From Pseudomonas sp. QTF5 (GTDB lineage Bacteria > Pseudomonadota > Gammaproteobacteria > Pseudomonadales > Pseudomonadaceae), in contig NZ_AZRW02000006.1 in the NCBI RefSeq assembly GCF_000512695.2, positions 153,833 to 217,832 of the forward strand: a stretch of 64,000 nt of DNA, written 5' to 3'. The translations under genes and the position numbers were made by a program. Positions 37,921 to 47,136 of the stretch are shown here, in pieces. Under the pieces are notes generated by a model that saw only the letters and a list, made by a program, of their open reading frames with translations, made no database searches and was not told the origin of the DNA. Numbering within the stretch: position 1 is the stretch's first letter; each line of letters begins with the position of its first letter.

Positions 37921-38406
37921 TTAAATCGGGGAGAGGCGTTCCAACCCGACGAACGGGCAGGCAGCGAGCAATTCCGCGAGGCTGCGGCCATCGGCCAGGC
38001 GCAAATCCGCCGGCGCCAGCTCGGCCAGCGGATAGAGCACAAAGGCCCGTTCCTGCAGGTGATAGTGGGGGACTTTGAGACGAGGTTCGTCGATCAGTCG
38101 ATCGCCAAACAGCACGATGTCCAGGTCAAGCGTGCGCGGGCCCCAGCGTTCAAGGCGTTCACGGCCTTGGCCATTCTCGATGGCTTGCAGCGCATCAAGC
38201 AGGTCCAGCGGGGCGAGGTGGCTATCGAGGGCGGCGACCGCGTTGGTGTAACGTGGTTGACCGGGCAGCAGCGAGTCGCTTTGATAAAACGCTGAAACGC
38301 CGACCAGTTCGGTTTGCGGTAGCTGCGCCAGCGCTTCGACAGCGCTGCGCAACTGTTGCATGGGGTCAGCCAGATTGCTGCCCATGCCGATGTAGATGCG
38401 TTCCAT
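37921..38406 (-). CDS. folK: 2-amino-4-hydroxy-6-hydroxymethyldihydropteridine diphosphokinase
   Basis: A 161-residue HPPK of folate synthesis. It begins MERIYIGMGSNLADP; the family signature RWGPRTLDLDIVLFGD lies near residue 88 and contains the Mg-binding DLD. The stop of pcnB is 3 bp upstream, so the two genes form one unit (pcnB-folK, then panBC), the usual gammaproteobacterial order. Confidence 0.95.
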   Translation of the reverse strand: MERIYIGMGSNLADPMQQLRSAVEALAQLPQTELVGVSAFYQSDSLLPGQPRYTNAVAALDSHLAPLDLLDALQAIENGQGRERLERWGPRTLDLDIVLFGDRLIDEPRLKVPHYHLQERAFVLYPLAELAPADLRLADGRSLAELLAACPFVGLERLSPI

Positions 38407-38409
38407 GGC

Positions 38410-39810
38410 TTACTCGCCTGTAGCGCTCGGTGCACCGGCAGCGCGCTTGCGCTTGGCACCACCGCTGCGGCGCCGTTTGCGCGGAGCGCCGGTACCGTCG
38501 TCCTTGCCGCTCAGATCGCGGATCATGTCCCGGCGTTCGCTGTCATTGGCGTCCTGATAGTCAGTCCACCATTCGCCCAGGCCATCGGTCTGTTCGCCTG
38601 CGCTTTCGCGCAGCAGCAGGAAGTCGTAACCGGCGCGGAATCGCGGGTTGTCCAGTAACAGGTCGGCGCGTTTGCCGCTGCGCCGTGGCAGACGCTCCTG
38701 CATGTCCCAGATCTCGCGGATCGGCATGGTGAAGCGTTTCGGGATGGCGATGCGCTGGCACTGTTCGGCGATCAGCTCGTGAGCGGCTTCCTGCATCGCC
38801 GGAATCGGCGGCATGCCGCGTTCTTGCAGGCGCAACACACGGGCCGGCAGGGCAGGCCAGAGCAGGGCGGCAAACAGGAACGCCGGGGTCACCGGTTTGT
38901 TCTGCTTGATCCGCAGGTCTGTGTTGATCAACGCTTCACTGATCAGCGTGTGGGTGTAGGTCGGGTTGTATTCCAGCGCTGCCGCACTGGCCGGGAACAG
39001 CGGATCGAACAGCTGCAGGTCGACCAGCATTTCGAAGGTGTCCGCGGCATGGCCGGAGAGGAACAGCTTAAGCACTTCTTCGAACAGGCGAGCCGACGGG
39101 ATCTCGCGCAGCAGCGGCGCCAGTTCGCGGATTGGCGTGGCGCTGTGTTTTTCGATGCCGAAATTCAGCTTGGCGGCGAAACGCACGGCCCGCAGCATCC
39201 GCACCGGGTCTTCCTGGTAGCGTTGCTTCGGATCGCCGATCAGGCGGATCAGATGATTGCGGATGTCGTGTACGCCGTTGGCGTAGTCGAGAATGCGCTC
39301 GCTGACCGGATCGTAATACAAGGCGTTGATGGTGAAGTCGCGGCGTTGCGCGTCTTCTTCCAGGGTGCCGTAGACGTTGTCGCGCAGAATGCGCCCGCTC
39401 TCATTACGGGACGATTGGTTGCTGTCTTCGTCTTCGTCGTTTTGCGGGTGATTGGCGCGGAAGGTCGCGACTTCAATGATTTCGCGACCAAAGTGGATAT
39501 GCACCAGTTTGAAACGCCGACCGATGATCCGCGCGTTGCGGAATTCGGCGCGTATCTGTTCAGGCGTGGCGCTGGTGGCGACGTCGAAATCTTTCGGCGT
39601 GATGCCGAGCAGCATATCTCGCACACAGCCGCCGACCAGGTAAGCCTGGTAACCGGCGTTCTGCAGGCGTTCGACGATATTCACCGCGTAACGGCTGAAC
39701 TGTGCCTTTTGCAGCGAATGTTGGCCGCTGTTAAGCACTTCAGGCGTACTGCGAATGTGTTGCGTATGACGCTTGGGAGAACGGAATGACTGGAACAACT
39801 TCTTCAGCAT
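38410..39810 (-). CDS. pcnB: Poly(A) polymerase I
   Basis: A 466-residue class II nucleotidyltransferase that adds 3' poly(A) tails to RNA. The signature is VGGCVRDMLLG then PKDFDVATSA with the catalytic Asp pair (near residues 60-80); RRDFTINALYYD lies near 165 and the RNA-binding EDPVRMLRAVRFAAKL near 200. The C-terminal tail is strongly basic (KRRRSGGAKRKRAAG). The ATG at 39810 begins MLKKLFQSFRSP; the open upstream frame lacks support. Confidence 0.95.
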   Translation of the reverse strand: MLKKLFQSFRSPKRHTQHIRSTPEVLNSGQHSLQKAQFSRYAVNIVERLQNAGYQAYLVGGCVRDMLLGITPKDFDVATSATPEQIRAEFRNARIIGRRFKLVHIHFGREIIEVATFRANHPQNDEDEDSNQSSRNESGRILRDNVYGTLEEDAQRRDFTINALYYDPVSERILDYANGVHDIRNHLIRLIGDPKQRYQEDPVRMLRAVRFAAKLNFGIEKHSATPIRELAPLLREIPSARLFEEVLKLFLSGHAADTFEMLVDLQLFDPLFPASAAALEYNPTYTHTLISEALINTDLRIKQNKPVTPAFLFAALLWPALPARVLRLQERGMPPIPAMQEAAHELIAEQCQRIAIPKRFTMPIREIWDMQERLPRRSGKRADLLLDNPRFRAGYDFLLLRESAGEQTDGLGEWWTDYQDANDSERRDMIRDLSGKDDGTGAPRKRRRSGGAKRKRAAGAPSATGE

Positions 39811-40044
39811 GGGATGCACTGTTTGAAGGAATGTTCGGCCATAACGAAGAATGACCGCATGATGGGCGGGGATTCTAGCATTTAGTCGGGGGATGGTGTA
39901 GGAAGCTGCGCACTGTGGCGAGGGGGCTTGTCGGAACGCCGCATCGCCCCGTTGGGTTGCGAAGCAGCCCCAAGCTCTTGAATGTTTCCGAAATCTTGCC
40001 AGCGCTACGCACTGGAACGGGGGCAAGCCCCCTCGCCACAGAAA
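39811..40044. repeat. Intergenic region with a CTCGCCACAG-type inverted repeat
   Basis: This stretch upstream of pcnB holds a repeat of a different family from the REPs. CTGTGGCGAGGGGGCTTG at 39913-39930 and its complement CAAGCCCCCTCGCCACAG at 40024-40041 flank about 95 nt. The right arm abuts the CrcZ terminator. No reading frame is convincing; pcnB must have its promoter here or be read through from crcZ. Confidence 0.75.
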
Positions 40045-40068
40045 CCACAAGGGGAGCCGAAGCTCCCC
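40042..40068 (-). terminator. CrcZ terminator hairpin with a poor T tract
   Basis: Minus-strand stem GGGGAGC / GCTCCCC with a TTCG tetraloop. The 3' side reads TTGTGGTTTCTG rather than a clean T run, directly adjoining the CTGTGGCGAGG repeat. Confidence 0.65.
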
Positions 40069-40412
40069 AAGAAGTAGTTGCATGCTCTATTTTTATTATT
40101 GGTTTCGGGCTTCTTGTTTTTGTTGAGCGCCCTCGCCATGAAGTTTTCCTTCATGACCCTCCCAATCGGGAGCCAAGAGCAAACGGATTGCTTTGGTCGC
40201 TGTGTTGCTGTGATCGTTCGATCCAACCAGTTCAGGCACTGTCTTGAGACAGTTTTTTATTGTTCTCGGCCTGGTCGTGGGGCAAGCCCCAAATGCAACG
40301 CCTCTCCAAAAGAATCAGTTAGCTACGCCTCTCGCCGTCTTGTTTTTATTGTGCGTGAGTCGATACGTCTTATTTTTATTGTCTTGTACATTGCTTGTTA
40401 TTGTTCTTGTAC
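40045..40412 (-). ncRNA. crcZ: Small RNA CrcZ, decoy for Hfq/Crc
   Basis: An RNA of about 368 nt between cbrB and pcnB, the known crcZ position. The predicted 5' end near 40412 lies about 12 nt after a perfect sigma-54 promoter. The RNA carries at least five A-rich CA motifs, for example AAGAACAATAACAAG at the 5' end, GACAATAAAAATAAGAC, CACAATAAAAACAAG, GAACAATAAAAAAC, CAACAAAAACAAG and AATAATAAAAATAG. These sequester Hfq/Crc and relieve catabolite repression. It ends at the GGGGAGC hairpin. Exact ends need mapping. Confidence 0.92.
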
Positions 40413-40421
40413 TAAACATAT

Positions 40422-40437
40422 AGCAGGGTGCGTGCCA
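40422..40437 (-). promoter_or_regulatory. Sigma-54 promoter of crcZ
   Basis: TGGCACGCACCCTGCT on the minus strand has TGGCACG (-24) and TGC (-12) at correct spacing. Confidence 0.93.
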
Positions 40438-40496
40438 ACTTTTGTGAAGCCCAGTAAAACAAGGGGTTAAGCGGGCTGATGGTGTTTTTCGGGGCC

Positions 40497-40530
40497 AAAA
40501 AAACCGGGGCTTCGTTACCGTAAGCCCCGG
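40497..40530 (-). terminator. Terminator of cbrB
   Basis: Minus strand CCGGGGCTT / AAGCCCCGG stem with a 9-nt loop followed by seven T residues, about 80 nt after the cbrB stop. It lies between the CbrB upstream site and the crcZ promoter, separating the two transcripts. Confidence 0.9.
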
Positions 40531-40534
40531 CTTC

Positions 40535-40560
40535 TGTTACGTGAAAAAGCTGAGGTAACA
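40535..40560. promoter_or_regulatory. CbrB upstream activating site for crcZ
   Basis: TGTTAC-N14-GTAACA, an exact inverted repeat about 135 bp upstream of the predicted crcZ start, the arrangement expected of a bacterial enhancer-binding protein site. TGTTAC/GTAACA half sites are what is described for CbrB. An extra GTGTTAC half site occurs near 40580. Confidence 0.8.
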
Positions 40561-40607
40561 GTTTTTTCACAATGTCATGTGTTACCCGCACATCCGACAG
40601 GTGCGGT

Positions 40608-42044
40608 TCAGCTCTCGCTGGCCACCCCGGTCTTGCGTCGCGGAATACCCAGGCGCTGACGGCGTTCCCACAGGCATTTGCGACTGACCCCGAGTTTGCG
40701 GGCCAGTTCGGTTTCGGTCATGTGGTCTTGATGCTCGAGAACGAAATGCTGGAAGTAGTCTTCCAGGGACAAATCTTCGGTCGGTTCGTGGCTGGTGTTA
40801 CCGGCGCTGTTGCCCTGCTGGGGCGCCAGGCCGATGAAGTCGTCGTCATCCAGATCGCTCAATTCGATGTCGATGCCCAGCAGCTCGGCGGAAATCTCCG
40901 GGCTTTCGCACAGGATCACCGCGCGCTCGACCGCATTTTCCAGCTCACGAACGTTACCCGGCCAGGAGTAATGTCGAATCGCCTGTTCGGCATCCAGGGC
41001 GAATTTCAGATCGGTGCGGTTGACCCGTGCGCTCTGCCGCGCGAGGAATGCAGTGGCAATTTCATTGACGTCCGCGCCGCGCTCGCGAAGGGCTGGCAGC
41101 TTCAAGGCGATCACGTGAAGGCGGTAATACAAGTCTTCACGGAACTGGCCAATCTTCGCCAGGCTCTTGAGGTCTCGGTGGGTCGCGGCGATCAGGCGTA
41201 CATCGACCTTCTGCGACTGCACCGAACCGACTCGGCGGATTTCCCCTTCCTGCAACACACGAAGCAGGCGGGCCTGAGCTTCCAGTGGCAGTTCACCGAT
41301 TTCATCGAGGAACAAGGTGCCGCCGTCCGCCGCTTCCACCAACCCGGCACGCCCGGCACTGGCGCCAGTGAACGCGCCTTTTTCGTGGCCGAACAGTTCG
41401 GACTCGATCAGGCTTTCCGGAATGGCCGCGCAGTTCACCGAAATCATCGGCGCCTTGGCGCGTTTGGACAGATTATGCAGGGCGCGTGCTACCAGTTCTT
41501 TACCAGTACCGGATTCACCCTGGATCAGGACATTGGAATCGGTCGGCGCGACTTTGCGGATTTTGCTGTAGAGATCCTGCATCGGCGGGCACGAGCCAAT
41601 AATGCCGATTTCGCCGTTGCTGTTGTCGACACCGTTTTTCGCGGCGCCATTGCTCGTTTTGCCGACGACCGGTTCACCGCTGGCTTGCGCCGATTGACGG
41701 TCACGCAGGATTCGCGCGACGGCCTGGAGCATTTCGTCGTGATCGAAAGGCTTGGCGATGTAATCCACGGCGCCCATCTTCATCGAGTCGACGGCCGAAC
41801 GCAGGCTGGCGTAACTGGTCATGATCAGGACCGGAGTGCCCTGACCAAGTTTGATCAACTCGGTACCGGGTGCGCCCGGCAGGCGCAGGTCACTGACGAT
41901 CAGATCAAAGGTGGGGATGCTGAAACGCTCTTGTGCTTCCTGCACGGATCCGGCTTCGCTGACCTGGTACTGGTTACGTTCCAGCAGACGGCGCAAGGCG
42001 GAGCGGATAATTGTTTCGTCTTCGACGATCAAAATGTGCGGCAT
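40608..42044 (-). CDS. cbrB: Sigma-54 response regulator CbrB
   Basis: A 478-residue NtrC-type activator. The receiver domain (residues 1-120) has the phospho-acceptor Asp52 in [10 protein letters not shown]. The AAA+ domain (near 170-400) has Walker [16 protein letters not shown], the sigma-54 contact GAFTGA and Walker [13 protein letters not shown] Fis-type helix-turn-helix ([20 protein letters not shown]) lies at the C-terminus. It activates crcZ and nutrient-use genes in response to C:N balance. It follows cbrA by 22 bp and has its own terminator. Confidence 0.97.
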   Translation of the reverse strand: MPHILIVEDETIIRSALRRLLERNQYQVSEAGSVQEAQERFSIPTFDLIVSDLRLPGAPGTELIKLGQGTPVLIMTSYASLRSAVDSMKMGAVDYIAKPFDHDEMLQAVARILRDRQSAQASGEPVVGKTSNGAAKNGVDNSNGEIGIIGSCPPMQDLYSKIRKVAPTDSNVLIQGESGTGKELVARALHNLSKRAKAPMISVNCAAIPESLIESELFGHEKGAFTGASAGRAGLVEAADGGTLFLDEIGELPLEAQARLLRVLQEGEIRRVGSVQSQKVDVRLIAATHRDLKSLAKIGQFREDLYYRLHVIALKLPALRERGADVNEIATAFLARQSARVNRTDLKFALDAEQAIRHYSWPGNVRELENAVERAVILCESPEISAELLGIDIELSDLDDDDFIGLAPQQGNSAGNTSHEPTEDLSLEDYFQHFVLEHQDHMTETELARKLGVSRKCLWERRQRLGIPRRKTGVASES

Positions 42045-42066
42045 TGATTCGATACTCTCGACGGTC

Positions 42067-45021
42067 TCAGTTCACAGCGGACGTCGCTTCGACATGACGC
42101 GGCAAAGTTACCCGAATACGGGTGCCGCGTTGGCTTTGAACATCAGCCGGGCTGTCGATGGTGATTTGTCCATAATGCTCTTCAACGATGGAATAGACCA
42201 GTGCAAGGCCCAGACCGGTGCCTTCGCCAGGGTCCTTGGTGGTGAAGAAAGGTTCGAACAGTCGGTCCATGATGTTCGAGGGAATTCCGCTGCCTTCGTC
42301 TTCGACGATCAAATCGACCGTGTGTTCGCCGGCTTCGCTTTTGACTCGCACCGCACTGCCCGCAGGTGAGGCGTCGCGGGCGTTTGAGAGCAGGTTGATC
42401 AATACCTGGGCGAGCCGCTGCGGGTCGCCTTCGACCCAGTGATCGGGGGCGCACAGGTTGTAGAACTGTACTTCGAAATTGCGCCGGTTCAAGGCCAGCA
42501 GGCCGATGGCATCCTGGGCCACTTCCGCCAGACAGACGGGCTCGTCACTGTGCTGATAACTGCCGGCATGGGCGAAGCTCATCAGCGACTGAACGATGCG
42601 CGACACGCGTTTGGTCTGTTCGAGGATCTGCCCGCTGATTTCCGTGATCTCGGCGTCTTCCTCACGCTCTTCGCGCAAGTTTTGCGCGAGACAGGCAATG
42701 CCGGTGATCGGGTTGCCGATTTCATGGGCCACGCCAGCCGCCAGTCGACCGATGCTGGCCAGGCGCTCGGAGTGCACCAGTTTGTCTTCGAGCATCTGGG
42801 TTTCGGTCAGGTCTTCCACCAGCAGCACCAGGCCGCTGTTACCCGGCGCCAGCGGTTCATCGATCGCCGCTTTGTGCAGGTTCAGCCAGCGCGTCTGACC
42901 ATCGAGGGCCAGGTGCTGTTTGTGCAAATGCTCGTCCGGCAGATTGATGAAGCCTTGCAGCAATTCTCTCCACGGATCGCCAATGGTGCTCAGGCGCGAA
43001 CCGACCACACGCTGCGCGGCAATCCCGGTCAGTTCCTCCATGGCTTTGTTCCACATGAGGATTTCCTGATCCTTGGCTAGTGAGCAGACGCCCATCGGCA
43101 ATTCCTGCAAGGTCTGGCGGTGGTAGCGGCGCAGGGCATCGAGTTCGGCGGCAAGGCCGGTGAGGCGCGAGTGGTAGTCCTCAAGGCGGCTTTCGATGAA
43201 GTGGATGTCTTCAGTGACGTAATTTTCACCGCCGGCCTTGTAGGGCAGGAAGGTTTCGACCATGTCTTGCGCCACGCTCGGCCCCATCAGGCCGGAGAGG
43301 TTGGCTTCGATACGATCACGCAGACGGCGCAAGGCGTACGGCCGACGTTCATCGAACGGCAGATAAAGGTCACGCAGCGCCTGTTCGACTTCTTTCTGCG
43401 CTGCCTTGGCGCCCAATGGTTTTGCAAGCTGCGTGGCGAATTCCTGGGGCGAGGCGGCATGCAGTTCGCGGCGTTGCGGGCGGCGAACGTTGTCCACTGC
43501 GCAGGCTTCTGCGGCGCTGGCCTCTTCGGGGCTGGCGTTGGTGAACAACGAGATCAGCGTGAACATCAGCACGTTGGCAGCCAGCGAGGCGATTGCTGCC
43601 ATGTGCCAACTGGTGTCGTCCAGCACGTAAATCATGTTCAGCAGTGGAATGTAGAAGCCTTGCAGATTGCCGACCAGCGGCAGCAGCATGGTCACCAGCC
43701 ACACCAGAATCCCCGCCAGTAGGCCTGCGATGAAGCCGCGACGGTTGGCGGTCGGCCAGTACAGCACCGACAACACCCCCGGCAGGAACTGCAATGTGGC
43801 GACGAAGGCGACGATGCCGAGGTTAGCCAAGTCTTGATCTGCGCCCAGCATCAGGTAGAAACCATAACCGGCCATGATGATCGCGACGATCAGCGCCCGG
43901 CGGGTCCATTTCAGCCAACGGTAGATATTGCCTTCGGCCGGCGGCTGATAGAGCGGCAGCACCAGATGGTTCAACGCCATCCCGGACAGTGCCAGCGTGG
44001 TGACGATGATCAGGCCGCTGGCCGCCGACAATCCGCCGACATAGGCCAATAGCGCCAGGGCTTTGCTGTTGGCAGCGATGCCAATGCCCAGGGTGAAGTA
44101 CTCCGGATTGGTCGTGGCGCCGAGTTTCAGCCCGGCCCAGAGAATCAGCGGCACCGCGAGGCTCATCAACAGCAGAAACAGCGGTAAACCCCAGCTCGCA
44201 CTGACCAGCGAGCGCGGGTTGAGGTTTTCGGTAAAGGTCATGTGATACATGTGCGGCATCACAATCGCCGAGGCGAAGAACACCAGCAGCAACGTGCGCC
44301 ACGGGCCTTCCTGCAATGGCGTGTGCAGGGCGGCGAGGGCGGTCTGGTTCTGCAGCAGCCACAGTTCCAGCTGCTGCGGGCCATCAAACACGCCATACAG
44401 CGCATACAGGCCGACGCCGCCAATCGCGATCAGTTTGATCACCGACTCGAAGGCAATCGCAAACACCAGGCCTTCATGTTTCTCGCGGGTAGCGATGTGG
44501 CGTGAGCCGAAGAAAATCGTGAACAGCGTAATCAGCGCGCAGAAGCTAAGGGCCACGCGATGCTGCACCGGCTCGCGGGTGAGGATGCTGATGGAGTCGG
44601 CCACCGCCTGAATCTGCAGCGCCAGCAACGGCAGCACGCCGATCAGCATGAAAATCGTCGTCAGTGCGCCGGCCCAGGTGCTGCGGAACCGAAACGCAAA
44701 CAAGTCGGCCAGGGACGAGAGTTGATAAGTGCGGGTGATTTTCAGGATCGGGTACAAAAGCACTGGCGCGAGCAGAAACGCTCCGGAAACCCCAAGGTAA
44801 CTGGACAGAAAACCGTAGCCGTACTGATAGGCCAGGCCCACCGTGCCGTAAAACGCCCAGGCACTGGCGTAAACACCCAGCGACAGGGTGTACGTCAGCG
44901 GGTGGCGAATGATCGCCCGGGGAATCATGCCCCGTTCGCTGATCCAGGCCACGCCGAACAGCACCGCCAGGTATGCGGCGCTGATCAGGATCATCTGGGT
45001 CAGGCTAAAGCTCATCGGCAT
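42067..45021 (-). CDS. cbrA: Sensor histidine kinase CbrA (SLC5-type transporter fusion)
   Basis: 984 residues. The N-terminal half (residues 1 to about 500) is a sodium/solute symporter-like domain of about 13 helices. A linker/STAC-type section and a PAS domain follow ([20 protein letters not shown] near 640). The kinase has the H box [11 protein letters not shown], with the phospho-His near residue 766, the N box [11 protein letters not shown], and the G boxes EDEGSGIP and GTGLGLALV. CbrA with CbrB controls carbon/nitrogen balance and binds histidine in some Pseudomonas. Its start lies within the end of cbrX (17-nt overlap). Confidence 0.97.
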   Translation of the reverse strand: MPMSFSLTQMILISAAYLAVLFGVAWISERGMIPRAIIRHPLTYTLSLGVYASAWAFYGTVGLAYQYGYGFLSSYLGVSGAFLLAPVLLYPILKITRTYQLSSLADLFAFRFRSTWAGALTTIFMLIGVLPLLALQIQAVADSISILTREPVQHRVALSFCALITLFTIFFGSRHIATREKHEGLVFAIAFESVIKLIAIGGVGLYALYGVFDGPQQLELWLLQNQTALAALHTPLQEGPWRTLLLVFFASAIVMPHMYHMTFTENLNPRSLVSASWGLPLFLLLMSLAVPLILWAGLKLGATTNPEYFTLGIGIAANSKALALLAYVGGLSAASGLIIVTTLALSGMALNHLVLPLYQPPAEGNIYRWLKWTRRALIVAIIMAGYGFYLMLGADQDLANLGIVAFVATLQFLPGVLSVLYWPTANRRGFIAGLLAGILVWLVTMLLPLVGNLQGFYIPLLNMIYVLDDTSWHMAAIASLAANVLMFTLISLFTNASPEEASAAEACAVDNVRRPQRRELHAASPQEFATQLAKPLGAKAAQKEVEQALRDLYLPFDERRPYALRRLRDRIEANLSGLMGPSVAQDMVETFLPYKAGGENYVTEDIHFIESRLEDYHSRLTGLAAELDALRRYHRQTLQELPMGVCSLAKDQEILMWNKAMEELTGIAAQRVVGSRLSTIGDPWRELLQGFINLPDEHLHKQHLALDGQTRWLNLHKAAIDEPLAPGNSGLVLLVEDLTETQMLEDKLVHSERLASIGRLAAGVAHEIGNPITGIACLAQNLREEREEDAEITEISGQILEQTKRVSRIVQSLMSFAHAGSYQHSDEPVCLAEVAQDAIGLLALNRRNFEVQFYNLCAPDHWVEGDPQRLAQVLINLLSNARDASPAGSAVRVKSEAGEHTVDLIVEDEGSGIPSNIMDRLFEPFFTTKDPGEGTGLGLALVYSIVEEHYGQITIDSPADVQSQRGTRIRVTLPRHVEATSAVN

Positions 45022-45181
45022 CTTTTTGGCTCTGCAGGATGAAGGTCACGACAATCAGAATCAGCCAGAGCAAATAAGGGCGATACCAGGCGCCCGTGGC
45101 GTCGATCCACCAATCCATGATGGCCGGGGAAAACAGATAAATCCCCACTACCAGGAGCAGGACCAAGCGATAGATGTACAT
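45005..45181 (-). CDS. cbrX: Small membrane protein CbrX
   Basis: A 58-residue protein (MYIYRLVLLLVVGIYLFSPA...) with two hydrophobic helices separated by DWWIDATGAWYRP and a short charged tail QKDADEL. GAGAGG lies 6 nt before the ATG. Its last 17 nt overlap the start of cbrA in another frame, so cbrA translation is likely coupled to cbrX. Position and length match CbrX described in P. putida. Confidence 0.85.
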   Translation of the reverse strand: MYIYRLVLLLVVGIYLFSPAIMDWWIDATGAWYRPYLLWLILIVVTFILQSQKDADEL

Positions 45182-45258
45182 CCCGGCCTCTCTTTTTTAT
45201 GCGCGTGCCCGAAAACGTGCGGCGATGGTAACGGATGGGCGCGCCACTGCAAGTGGCT

Positions 45259-46152
45259 TCACTGCAGTTGCGCTTCGGGCAGCGTCAGTGTGCGTGGGAT
45301 CAGCGATGCATCCCAGTGGGCAATCCCCCAGTTCAGCACTTCCCGTGGCGTGGCGTCATTCAGTTCGGTCGCAGGTTTGTGCCCCAGCGCCCGCAATGCG
45401 CGCAGCAACAGCGGCGTCGCCTGATCTTCGGTCAGCGGCGGCGAGCGATAGGATTTGCCGAGTTTGTGGCCGTCCGGCTGAGTAATCAGCGGGATGTGCA
45501 GGTAGCGTGGTTGCGGCAGGCCCAGCAGTTCTTGCAGATAGAGCTGACGCGGCGTGGAATCCAGCAGATCAGCGCCGCGCACGATATCGGTGATGCCTTG
45601 CCAGGCGTCGTCCAGCACCACCGCCAGTTGATAGGCGTAGAGCCCGTCGCGGCGGCGGATCACGAAATCACCGACTTCCCGGCCCAGATGTTGGCGGAAT
45701 TCGCCCTGCACCCGGTCGATGAAGTGGTATTCCAGCTCCGGTACACGCAGGCGGATCGCCGCGTTCGCGGTGCCGTGCCCCGCGTTGCGGCAGAACCCGG
45801 GATAGATTCCGTGATACGGCTCCAATTGTTTGCGCGAACAGGTACAGGCGTAGGCCAGGCCCTGATTGAACAGGCGATTGATGACTTCGTCATAGGCAGC
45901 GTGCCGATCACTCTGTCGGACCATGTCGCCATCCCACTCGAAACCGTAACTTTCCAGCGCCTTGAGAATCGCTGCCTGAGCGCCGGGCTCTTCCCGTGGC
46001 GGATCGAGATCTTCCATGCGCACCAGCCAGCGGCCGCCGACCGAACGGGCGTCGAGGTACGAGGCCAGCGCTGCGACCAGCGAACCGAAATGCAAGTGGC
46101 CACTGGGCGTAGGGGCGAAGCGTCCGATGTAGGGAGCGGCGGTGACGGTCAT
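45259..46152 (-). CDS. gluQ: Glutamyl-Q tRNA(Asp) synthetase
   Basis: A 297-residue truncated glutamyl-tRNA synthetase paralogue without an anticodon-binding domain. It attaches glutamate to queuosine in tRNA-Asp. The HIGH-like motif is PTPSGHLHFGSLVAAL near residue 15, the zinc ligands include CTCSRKQ and FCRNAGHG, and the KMSKS-like motif is HKLGKS near 235. ATG 46152 is chosen because it starts just before YIGRFAPTPSG. It is linked to dksA, as usual. Confidence 0.93.
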   Translation of the reverse strand: MTVTAAPYIGRFAPTPSGHLHFGSLVAALASYLDARSVGGRWLVRMEDLDPPREEPGAQAAILKALESYGFEWDGDMVRQSDRHAAYDEVINRLFNQGLAYACTCSRKQLEPYHGIYPGFCRNAGHGTANAAIRLRVPELEYHFIDRVQGEFRQHLGREVGDFVIRRRDGLYAYQLAVVLDDAWQGITDIVRGADLLDSTPRQLYLQELLGLPQPRYLHIPLITQPDGHKLGKSYRSPPLTEDQATPLLLRALRALGHKPATELNDATPREVLNWGIAHWDASLIPRTLTLPEAQLQ

Positions 46153-46188
46153 GAGGGCGATGGTACTTGTATGGGCTTGCACCGACCA

Positions 46189-46283
46189 CCTGTGGGAGCG
46201 GGCTTGCTCGCGAAGGGGTCATCAGCTTCAACATTTATGCTGACTGACACACCGCTTTCGCGAGCAAGCCCGCTCCCACAGGG
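46189..46283. repeat. REP doublet between gluQ and dksA
   Basis: TGTGGGAGCGGGCTTGCTCG and its reverse complement flank about 40 nt, just downstream of the dksA terminator. Confidence 0.92.
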
Positions 46284-46308
46284 GTTGTTGCCGAAGCAAA
46301 TGTCAGAA

Positions 46309-46339
46309 ACAAAAAAACGGAGCGTTCGCACGCTCCGTT
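46309..46339 (-). terminator. Terminator of dksA
   Basis: AACGGAGCGT / ACGCTCCGTT stem with a 4-nt loop, followed on the minus strand by seven T residues. Confidence 0.93.
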
Positions 46340-46359
46340 CTTCGTTCAAGTCGCAAAGA

Positions 46360-46803
46360 TTACTTGCCGACTTGCTTTTCCTTGATTTCCGCCAGGGTCT
46401 TGCAGTCAACGCACATGTCGGCGGTAGGGCGGGCTTCCAGTCGCTTGACGCCGATTTCAACGCCGCAGGACTCGCACCAGCCGTATTCTTCGTCTTCGAT
46501 CAATTGCAGGGTTTTGTCGATTTTCTTGATCAGCTTGCGCTCGCGGTCGCGGGCGCGCAATTCGAGGCTGAATTCTTCTTCCTGACTGGCACGGTCTGCC
46601 GGGTCGGGGAAGTTGGCCGCTTCGTCTTTCATGTGATCAACAGTACGGTCGACTTCCTGCATCAAGTCCTGTTTCCACTTGTTCAGGATCTTGGTGAAGT
46701 GAGCGCGCATGGGCTTGCCCATGTACTCTTCGCCCTTCACTTCTTTGTAGGGTTCGAAGCCGCTGATCGACTGGTTCTGCTGTTGCTTTGCTTGGGTGGG
46801 CAT
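46360..46803 (-). CDS. dksA: RNA polymerase-binding transcription factor DksA
   Basis: 147 residues. It binds the RNA polymerase secondary channel and with ppGpp mediates the stringent response. The coiled coil spans roughly residues 35-110 with the tip acidic residues in NFPDPADRASQEEE (the DxxDxA motif). The zinc finger is CESCG / CVDC near 115-140. Its rRNA promoter targets are represented at the end of this window (63.7-63.9 kb). Confidence 0.97.
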   Translation of the reverse strand: MPTQAKQQQNQSISGFEPYKEVKGEEYMGKPMRAHFTKILNKWKQDLMQEVDRTVDHMKDEAANFPDPADRASQEEEFSLELRARDRERKLIKKIDKTLQLIEDEEYGWCESCGVEIGVKRLEARPTADMCVDCKTLAEIKEKQVGK

Positions 46804-47136
46804 GAAATGGACCGCCTCTACTCTTGTAATCCATTGCGCAGGATTGCTCCATCACCGACACCTGCCGGCCCTGCGGCTGCAAGCGGGCGAACTTACCAGA
46901 TCAAATCGGACCGCGCTACTCCCGGATGTCGAGCCCGCGGCCCGTGGCGCTTGCAAAAGATTGCAAAGCCTTGCCTGGCGGCTCTGGAGACCTGATCAAT
47001 TATTGATTTTAGTCAAACCTGGAGCATACGCTTGAACCGTTTGATACCAGCGTCATATGGGCTCTGACCGCTTTAGGTTCTCGCTCGTTCCTGCGCTTGG
47101 GTAGAATCGATTCTTTTCCCGTTGTAAGGAAGGCTA
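46804..47136. other. Divergent intergenic region dksA / aminotransferase
   Basis: 333 bp holding the promoters of both neighbours. A locally AT-rich patch (46995-47020) is the only suggestive part; no confident promoter hexamers or reading frame. Confidence 0.5.
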
